Shown here in pieces: positions 56,762-64,000 of a stretch of 64,000 nucleotides of DNA. Both the position numbers and the translations under genes were made by a program. The DNA is from Corella eumyota (Eukaryota; Chordata; Ascidiacea; Phlebobranchia; Corellidae), in NCBI GenBank assembly GCA_963082875.1, contig OY720101.1:15275671-15339670 (forward strand). The letters run 5' to 3'. How positions within the stretch are numbered: position 1 is the first letter of the stretch; each line of letters opens with the position of its first letter. The notes beneath the pieces were generated by a model. It was not told where the DNA came from and searched no databases. It saw only the letters and a program-made list of their open reading frames with translations.

Positions 56762-57760
56762 AACTAAAACTTTAACGTTCATGTAAAAAAAAACAATATT
56801 TAAAAATTTACAAAACGTGCGAGCTTTCTTATGTCTGTAATATGACTAGATATACTTAAGTCGTTGTTATTCTAGTGTAAAATAATAGCTTGAGGCACTG
56901 TTAATTTGGCGATATAACATTGCTGTTTTGAGATATTGCACAAATTAGTTACAAATTGCCAAAGCACGATTTGTTGCAATATGAAAAATAATACTTTGTC
57001 AAATAAATTAAAGGGTAACAGGAAATTATGTCACAATTTCCAAGTAATTTGTGACTAGGCTTACCCTACATTACTATTTTAAAATCAAAATTAAAAAGTT
57101 GCTTTTATTTATAGGCTGCAAAATCGTCCACCTTGCATAATAATAAACAGACGCCATTAAATTTTAAACGGCGTATTACATAAGTAAAGATCTATATACA
57201 TTGTGTTATGTTTAATTAAATGTAGTCAACGGTGCGAAGTTAACTGATCTATGTAAAAGCAAAGTCAAAATAAAATTTTTGAACTTAAAAACAAGTTAAT
57301 AGTTTCCTGATTGGTTGTCACGTTTATGTCTGCAACAAGTTATTGAATGCCAAAACATGACTGTGTGCATCACCAAAATACTTGGACTGAAAAATAGGAA
57401 ATGATGTCATGTAATAATAATCAGTTATTCAGAACAAACGGTTTTAAAAGCAGGAAACTTGACTTAATAAAGAAATTTAGTTTAAAATATTACTTATAAG
57501 GACGATCAGCTATTACATTAACGTTGTTAGATAATTGTAAACAAAAAACGGTTGCAAATATTAGTAATATAAAAATATTAAATTCTACAATACAAGAACT
57601 TTATAAAACAAATTGTTGTTAAATAAATAAAAATGTATCACAAAAAGAAGTCGGCATACTAAAACGTTATACCTTTTTATATGAAACGTGTTAAAGTTTA
57701 CCTAAAAGGTGATAATAGTTTTAATATGGTGCTCCTAAAATGATAAAAGCTAAAAAGCAA
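56762..57760. other. Spacer between copies H and I
   Basis: Copy H's upstream region (56797-57170) is of the same type as that of D and F. Copy I's 3' flank follows. The spacer lies within the tandem duplication. Confidence 0.6.
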
Positions 57761-58811
57761 TTAGTAAATTTTTGACGCCTGGTCTAAAATATATTCTTCG
57801 CAAGTGATCGGTTTCAAATCAGGATCAACATCTACTTTTTCACTTTCATCCAAAAACGGGAAATTAATGATAACATCATTATTTGCATTGACAAAATAAG
57901 CCATAGACCTTCTTAGCACGTTTTGTTCTTTCTTCTCAGGCACTAAAATCCGATGTTTTGTCGATTTAAGTTTGTTGTTTGACCAAAACTGCAAAATGTC
58001 TCCAATGTTGACAAGAACAGTATCTTCAATGGGAGTTGCATCGATATATTGGCCATCTGAACTCTCGATCTGAAACATTTATTATGTAAAAAACATTTAT
58101 TAAGTTAGATTTAACCCAGCATTATATTAACATTGGCGTAATAGTAGTACAGAAAACTTTAATTTTTACCTGTAGCCCTCCAACTTGATCCTGAAACAAC
58201 AAACTAATTGATCCATAATCAGAATGTTCACCTAATCTAATTTGACCAGGTTTTAATTCATGTCCAATAGGCGGATAGTACAGGGTTCTAAAAAAGGTTA
58301 GATTTCCTGTTTTATTCATCAGAGAATGAGCCTTCTTAAAAAAATCTTGATCTTTTAGTTTCATTCCAATTGCAAGAGCCTCAAATAAATTTAAAGTCAA
58401 CTGTTTGCAGTTTTCCATAAAGGGTTTAACAACGTTGTAGATATCTTGTGATATATCAGTTGGCCAAGTTGTTGGATCTAAGATAGACGAGCCACAAATG
58501 TTTAATGATTCTCGATAATCTCTTGGTCTTTTTGGGTTTGTACCTTCATTGTTAAGACCAGTGTAGCCCCCTGTACACCTTGGTTTTCGAGTATATTTTT
58601 CTTTTTTTGCTACTGGAGCCTCGAAAAAAATCCTTGTAACATCGTTAATTTGGTCAATTTCTTTTGTTGATATCCCAGTATTTTTCAAATAAACAAAACC
58701 AGCTGTTCGAAAAGCTTCGAATATTTCTTCACCAACTTTGGATTTTTGATTTAGACTTGCTTTTAAAATTGAATAATCGCTAAAGTCGATAATTGGAATC
58801 TCAGATGCCAT
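57761..58811 (-). CDS. Dioxygenase copy I
   Basis: Exons 58170-58811 and 57761-58069 (complement); 316 residues, identical in protein to copy H over both exons. Identity at both copies means the duplication is very recent, or that they are kept alike by conversion. Confidence 0.88.
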
Positions 58812-59810
58812 AACTAAAACTTTAACGTTCATGTAAAAAAAAACAATATTTAAAAATTTACAAAACGTGCGAGCTTTCTTATGTCTGTAATATGACTAGA
58901 TATACTTAAGTCGTTGTTATTCTAGTGTAAAATAATAGCTTGAGGCACTGTTAATTTGGCGATATAACATTGCTGTTTTGAGATATTGCACAAATTAGTT
59001 ACAAATTGCCAAAGCACGATTTGTTGCAATATGAAAAATAATACTTTGTCAAATAAATTAAAGGGTAACAGGAAATTATGTCACAATTTCCAAGTAATTT
59101 GTGACTAGGCTTACCCTACATTACTATTTTAAAATCAAAATTAAAAAGTTGCTTTTATTTATAGGCTGCAAAATCGTCCACCTTGCATAATAATAAACAG
59201 ACGCCATTAAATTTTAAACGGCGTATTACATAAGTAAAGATCTATATACATTGTGTTATGTTTAATTAAATGTAGTCAACGGTGCGAAGTTAACTGATCT
59301 ATGTAAAAGCAAAGTCAAAATAAAATTTTTGAACTTAAAAACAAGTTAATAGTTTCCTGATTGGTTGTCACGTTTATGTCTGCAACAAGTTATTGAATGC
59401 CAAAACATGACTGTGTGCATCACCAAAATACTTGGACTGAAAAATAGGAAATGATGTCATGTAATAATAATCAGTTATTCAGAACAAACGGTTTTAAAAG
59501 CAGGAAACTTGACTTAATAAAGAAATTTAGTTTAAAATATTACTTATAAGGACGATCAGCTATTACATTAACGTTGTTAGATAATTGTAAACAAAAAACG
59601 GTTGCAAATATTAGTAATATAAAAATATTAAATTCTACAATACAAGAACTTTATAAAACAAATTGTTGTTAAATAAATAAAAATGTATCACAAAAAGAAG
59701 TCGGCATACTAAAACGTTATACCTTTTTATATGAAACGTGTTAAAGTTTACCTAAAAGGTGATAATAGTTTTAATATGGTGCTCCTAAAATGATAAAAGC
59801 TAAAAAGCAA
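58812..59810. other. Spacer between copies I and J
   Basis: It matches the spacer between H and I almost base for base, including the upstream block at 58847-58955. Confidence 0.6.
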
Positions 59811-60861
59811 TTAGTAAATTTTTGACGCCTGGTCTAAAATATATTCTTCGCAAGTGATCGGTTTCAAATCAGGATCAACATCTACTTTTTCACTTTCATC
59901 CAAAAACGGGAAATTAATGATAACATCATTATTTGCATTGACAAAATAAGCCATAGACCTTCTAAGCACGTTTTGTTCTTTCTTCTCAGGCACTAAAATC
60001 CGATGTTTTGTCGATTTAAGTTTGTTGTTTGACCAAAACTGCAAAATGTCTCCAATGTTGACAAGAACAGTATTTTCAATCGGAGTTGCATCGATATATT
60101 GGCCATCTGAACTCTCGATCTGAAACATTTATTACGTAAAAAACATTTATTAAGTTAGATTTAACCCAGCATTATATTAACATTGGCGTAAAAGTAGTAC
60201 AGAAAACTTTAATTTTTACCTGTAGCCCTCCAACTTGGTCCTGAAACAACAAAGTAATCGATCCATAATCAGAATGTTCACCTAATCTGATTTGACCAGG
60301 TTTTAATTCATGTTCAATAGGCGGATAATACAGGGTTCTAAAAGAGGTTAGATTTCCTGTTTTATTCATCAGAGAATGAGTTTTTTTAAAAAAATCTTGA
60401 TCTTTTAACTTCATTCCAATTGCAAGGGCCTCAAATATATTTAAAGTCAACTGTTTGCAGTTTTCAATGAAGGGTTTAACAACGTTGTAGATATCTGGTG
60501 ATATATCAGTTGGCCAAGTTGTTGGATCTAAGATAGACGAGCCACAAATATTAAATGATTCTCGATAATCTCCCGGTCTTTTTGGGTTCGTACTTTCAAT
60601 TTTGAGACCACTGTATCCCCCTGCAGACCTTGGTTTTCGATTATATTTTTCTTTTTTCTCAGACGGAGCCTCAAAAAAAATCCTTGTAACATCGTTAATT
60701 TGGTCAATTTCTTTTGTTGATATCCCAGTATTTTTCAAATAAACAAATCCAGTTGTTTGAAAAGCTTCGAATATTTCTTCACCAACTTTAGATTTTTGAT
60801 TTGGACTTGCTTTCAAAATTGAATAATCGCTAAAGTCGATAATTGGAATCTCAGATGTCAT
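59811..60861 (-). CDS. Dioxygenase copy J
   Basis: Exons 60220-60861 and 59811-60119 (complement); 316 residues with intact active site. Exon 2 differs from H and I by one residue (PIENT for PIEDT), but exon 1 is clearly different (KYNRKPRSAGGYSGLKIE, MTSEIP start). The tandem unit therefore ends inside or near its intron, and J is a fusion of a shared exon 2 with an older exon 1. Confidence 0.88.
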
Positions 60862-61337
60862 AGTAAAAAACAATGTTTAAAAATTTACAAAACGTGCGAG
60901 CTTTCTTATGTCTGTAATATCTAGATTGAAATAATCTGACTAGATATACTTAAGCTGTGGTTATTCTAGTGAAAAACAATAGCTTGAGGCACTGCTGATC
61001 TAACGATATAACTTTGTTATTTAAAGTTATCACAGAAATGCTTATCACGTTTATATTTGCAATAAGTATTTGAATGCCAAAACATGACAGAGTACATCAC
61101 CAAAATACTTGGACTTTACAACGGAAAGTGATGTAATGGAAAGTTATGTAACAGTAAGTTATTCAGAACAAACTTCATTAAAATAGTAAAATTTACAAAG
61201 CATAAATGTTATTAAAAGCATTAAATTTTACAACACAAAACTTTTTTGAACTTTTGTCTTACATATTTAAATATATACAAAAAGAATATACATATAAAAA
61301 GCTGGTAAATGTAGTGCTCTTACAAAGTTAAAATTAA
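60862..61337. other. Spacer between copies J and K
   Basis: Copy J's upstream block is at 60872-60985. The GGTCTATAT segment seen upstream of C, G and K is missing, and the DNA passes straight into copy K's 3' flank. Confidence 0.55.
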
Positions 61338-62376
61338 TTAGTAAATTTTTGACCCCTGGTCTAAAACGTATTCTTTGCAAGTGATCGGTTTGAAATTAGG
61401 ACCAACATTTACTTTTTCATTCTCATACTCTAACGGTAAATTAACAATCACATTATCATTAGCAACTGCAAAGTAAGTAGTGGACCTTCTAAGCACGTTT
61501 TGCTCTTTCTTCTCAGGCGCTAAAATCCGATGTTTTGTCGATTTAAGTTTGTTGTTTGACCAAAACTGCAAAGTGTCACCAATATTGACGAGTACTGTAT
61601 CTTTAATAGGAGTTGCATCGATATATTGGCCTTCTACATTCTCAATCTTAAATAAAACATCAGTATATTAAGTTTAACTTGGCCTGTCAAATAAACATTG
61701 ACGTAATAGTAGTACAGAAAACTTTAATTCTTACCTGTAGCCCTCCAACTTGGTCCTGAAACAACAAAGTCATTGTCCCAAAATCAGAATGTTCACCTAA
61801 CCTTACTTGACCAGGTTTTAATTCGTGTTTAATTGGTGGGTAATATAAAGTTCTAAAAGTGGTTAGATTCCCAGTTTCGTTCATTAGAGAATGAGACTTC
61901 TTAAAGAAATCTTGATCTTTTAGCTTCATCCCAATCGCAAGAGCCTCAAATATATTCAAAGTCAACTGCTTGCAGTTTTCCATAAACGGTTTAACAACGT
62001 TGTAGATATCTGGTGATATATCAGTTGGCCAAGTTGTTGGATCTTCAGTAGACAAGCCACAAATGTTTAATGATTCTCGAAAATCTCTTGGTCTTTTTGG
62101 GTTTGTACCTTCAATGTTAAGACCAGTGTAGCCCCCTGCAGACATTGGTTTTCGATTATATTTTTCTTTTTTTGCTACTGGAGCTTCGAAAAAAATCCTC
62201 GTAACATCGTTAACTTGGTTAATTTCTTCTTTTGATATCCCAGTATTTTTCAAATAAACAAAACCAGCAGTTCGAAAAGCTTCGAATATTTCTTCACCAA
62301 CTTTGGATTTTTTATTTAGACTTGTTTTCAAAATTGAAAAATCGCTAAAGTCGATAATAGGTATCCCAGATGCCAT
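61338..62376 (-). CDS. Dioxygenase copy K
   Basis: Exons 61735-62376 and 61338-61646 (complement); 316 residues with EHSDFGTMT, KSTKHRIL and LRRSTTYF. Exon 2 is nearly the same as that of copy E (DNVIVNLPLEYENEKVNVGP), while exon 1 is closer to G and C, another mosaic. Its far upstream region is cut by the hAT insertion at 62590. Confidence 0.88.
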
Positions 62377-62589
62377 AACTAAAACCTTAACGTTCATATA
62401 AAATAAAAATATTTAAAAATTACAAAACGTGCGAGCTTTCTTATGTCTTGTAATATCTAGATTGAAATAATCTGACTTGATATACTTAATCTGTGGTTAT
62501 TCTGGTGAAAAACAAAGGCTTGAGGCACTGCTGATCTAACGATATAACTTTGTTATTTAAAGTTATCACACAAATTCGTTGGTCTATAT
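62377..62589. other. Upstream region of copy K, ending at the hAT target site
   Basis: Holds the shared block at 62405-62535. GTCTATAT at 62582-62589 directly before the transposon end is the likely 8-bp target duplication. Confidence 0.65.
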
Positions 62590-64000
62590 CAGTGGTTCTC
62601 AACCTTTTTAGCCCATGGACTATTTCCAAGCTGACCTAAATATACGCGGACTCAAGCCATAAGTATAAAAATAAGGTAGTTCTATAGCTTTCTACCGAAA
62701 AAAGAAAGCGCTGTTTATTTCTAAATAGGCAGTGTATTTCACAAAATAGGGGCATTAAATACGGTATTAACGAAAAAAAGAACGCACTTTTTTACAAAAT
62801 GGGGGAATTAAATACAGTATTGACGAAAAAAAGCAAGAACTGTTTTTCGCTCAGCACACAACTTAATGAGAGCCTTGTCCTTGAACTCGCATTGCAAGTT
62901 TATCGAATTCCGGTGTTATGGTTGCCAATGCACATCTGATGTCATCTTCCAGTTGAAGTCTATTGCGATATTTCGTCTTGATCATCGTCAGTGTTGAAAA
63001 GCCAGATTCACATAAGTAAGTCGTTGGAAAGGGCAAAAGAGCCGTTGCAGCTTGCTTGCAGAGCTCGAAAAGACTAGGCTCCATTGACTGCACATTTGCC
63101 CAAAATTGAGTTAAAGACAGTTTTTTAAATTCGTCTTTCCACATCTGTCGACTTTGCAATTCAAGCAACTGTTCTGCAATGCAGTCCATATCTGAATGAA
63201 CTTCTAGCGCTGACACCTGAAAAGGATTTCGAACCCAATTAAAGATTTTGCAATGATCGTTAGAAGGAATGTATCGATCCAATTCAGAAACAAATGTGTT
63301 AAGGTGCTCAAGAAAGATGGGAAGAATGACGTCCAAATTAATATCTTTCTCTTCCACAAATAAGTTCAATGCTGGAAAAGCGGCTAACCTTCGACTTATC
63401 ATTCGATGCATCCACAGCTTTATTTTACCTTTAAATGCTTCAATACTTTCCAAAACATCAAAAAATAGTTTTTCTCTTCCTTGCATAGAACGATTCAGTT
63501 GGTTCACATGGCTGAAAAAATCAGACAAGAATAGCAACTTCGCAATCCATTCATCGTTACGAAAGCGATTAGCAAGTTCATGATTTTGCTCTTTTAAAAA
63601 AGTGTGGGTTTCATCTTTAAGGGTAGCCACTCTCTCAAGCACTTTACCTCGTGACAACCAACGAATATTTGAATGGAACAGAAGCCCACTATGTTCCGCT
63701 TCCATTTCGGCACACAAAGCACGAAACAAACGAGTGTTCAAAGGACGAGATTTAATGTAATTTACCACAGATACAACCTCTTTAAAAACTATGGCAAGAT
63801 CTTCTTGTATTTCTTTTGTTGCAAGATTCTCTCTGTGAAGAAGACAATGAACAACTGAAATGTTATTGTTTTTCTTTTTCACAAAACTCATAAAGCCTTT
63901 CTTACTTCCCATCATGGCTGGAGCACCATCAGCACAAACAGACACGCAATTAGACCACTCCAGCTCGTGTTCTTCAAAGAAAAAATCAACTTTCTTGAAT
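62590..64000 (-). mobile_element. hAT transposon, one end plus transposase, runs off the window
   Basis: The terminal sequence CAGTGGTTCTCAACCTTTTT at 62590 is typical of Charlie-like hAT ends. The transposase gene lies inside in antisense. The other end is outside the window. Between 62609 and 62862 is a non-coding subterminal region with two similar A-rich segments. Confidence 0.85.
62863..64000 (-). CDS. hAT transposase, C-terminal part (ZBED5/SCAND3-like), 5' end beyond the window
   Basis: The frame is open from the window edge to the stop at 62863-62865, at least 378 codons. Before the first visible Met (63945) the frame continues with FFEEHELEWSNCVSVCADG, so the protein is longer than shown. 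CADGAPAM carries a catalytic aspartate of the RNase H-like core. SNIRWLSRGKVLERV is the conserved central motif, and YLCESGFSTLTMIKTKYRNR is the hAT C-terminal dimerisation region. The BED zinc finger expected at the N-terminus is outside. No stop or frameshift is seen, so the element could be intact and young. It is most like the transposases that gave rise to vertebrate ZBED5-type genes. Confidence 0.88.
   Translation of the reverse strand, partial: FKKVDFFFEEHELEWSNCVSVCADGAPAMMGSKKGFMSFVKKKNNNISVVHCLLHRENLATKEIQEDLAIVFKEVVSVVNYIKSRPLNTRLFRALCAEMEAEHSGLLFHSNIRWLSRGKVLERVATLKDETHTFLKEQNHELANRFRNDEWIAKLLFLSDFFSHVNQLNRSMQGREKLFFDVLESIEAFKGKIKLWMHRMISRRLAAFPALNLFVEEKDINLDVILPIFLEHLNTFVSELDRYIPSNDHCKIFNWVRNPFQVSALEVHSDMDCIAEQLLELQSRQMWKDEFKKLSLTQFWANVQSMEPSLFELCKQAATALLPFPTTYLCESGFSTLTMIKTKYRNRLQLEDDIRCALATITPEFDKLAMRVQGQGSH

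Larger units (their letters stand above)
55371..60190. repeat. Recent 2,050-bp tandem duplication, two full units and a partial third
   Basis: Unit boundaries can be set at 55371-57420 and 57421-59470, with a third unit from 59471 fading at about 60190. Exon 2 of H, I and J lie exactly 2,050 bases apart (55711, 57761, 59811). The two full units differ at only a few positions. Each unit carries one dioxygenase gene plus its 5' and 3' flanks. Confidence 0.9.

Noticed and set aside
1-64000. Retroviruses, LTR elements, Polintons or LINEs
   Set aside because: No reverse transcriptase, integrase, capsid or protein-primed polymerase motifs and no long terminal repeats were seen in any frame read.

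Overview
The window looks like nuclear DNA of a tunicate, most probably Ciona. It is AT-rich, has compact genes with many short GT-AG introns, and carries a dense load of one tRNA-derived SINE plus a second short AT-rich repeat inside the introns. The species call is inferred from gene content and repeat style; no search was run. All exon structures below were read by eye and checked for consistent phase across every junction.

Layout. (1) 15-194: last exon of one animal lipoxygenase gene. 1103-7302: a complete tandem paralogue with 14 exons and 676 codons, carrying all five iron ligands. (2) 7837-11778: the CTD-interacting domain of the pre-mRNA cleavage factor PCF11. It runs in a consistent reading frame into 12395-16518, a BTB plus C2H2 zinc-finger protein, so this is either a 790-codon chimeric gene or two tightly packed genes. 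(3) 17295-18660: a two-exon executioner-type caspase with an unusual active-site pentapeptide. (4) 19627-40856: a 40-exon, 1992-codon DENND4 (Rab GEF) gene filling 21 kb. (5) 41246-41792: a hAT-type MITE with a perfect 8-bp target duplication. (6) 42336-62376: eleven copies of a two-exon gene for an isopenicillin-N-synthase-like Fe(II)/2-oxoglutarate dioxygenase. Three copies are on + and eight on -. Every copy has 642 + 309 coding bases, one is a pseudogene, and three neighbours were made by a recent 2,050-bp tandem duplication. (7) 62590 to the window end: one end of an autonomous hAT transposon, including most of its transposase.

The most unusual parts are the dioxygenase cluster and the CID-BTB-zinc-finger reading frame. 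In the cluster, paralogues differ mainly in one N-terminal segment (about residues 66-97), show signs of mosaic exchange, share an upstream block, and include one copy that lost a cosubstrate-binding arginine. The introns of the host genes also record how a SINE fragment became a 57-bp minisatellite, seen at three loci.

There is no sign that the host genes act together in one pathway. The lipoxygenase pair and the dioxygenase cluster are each local gene-family expansions of small-molecule oxidising enzymes.
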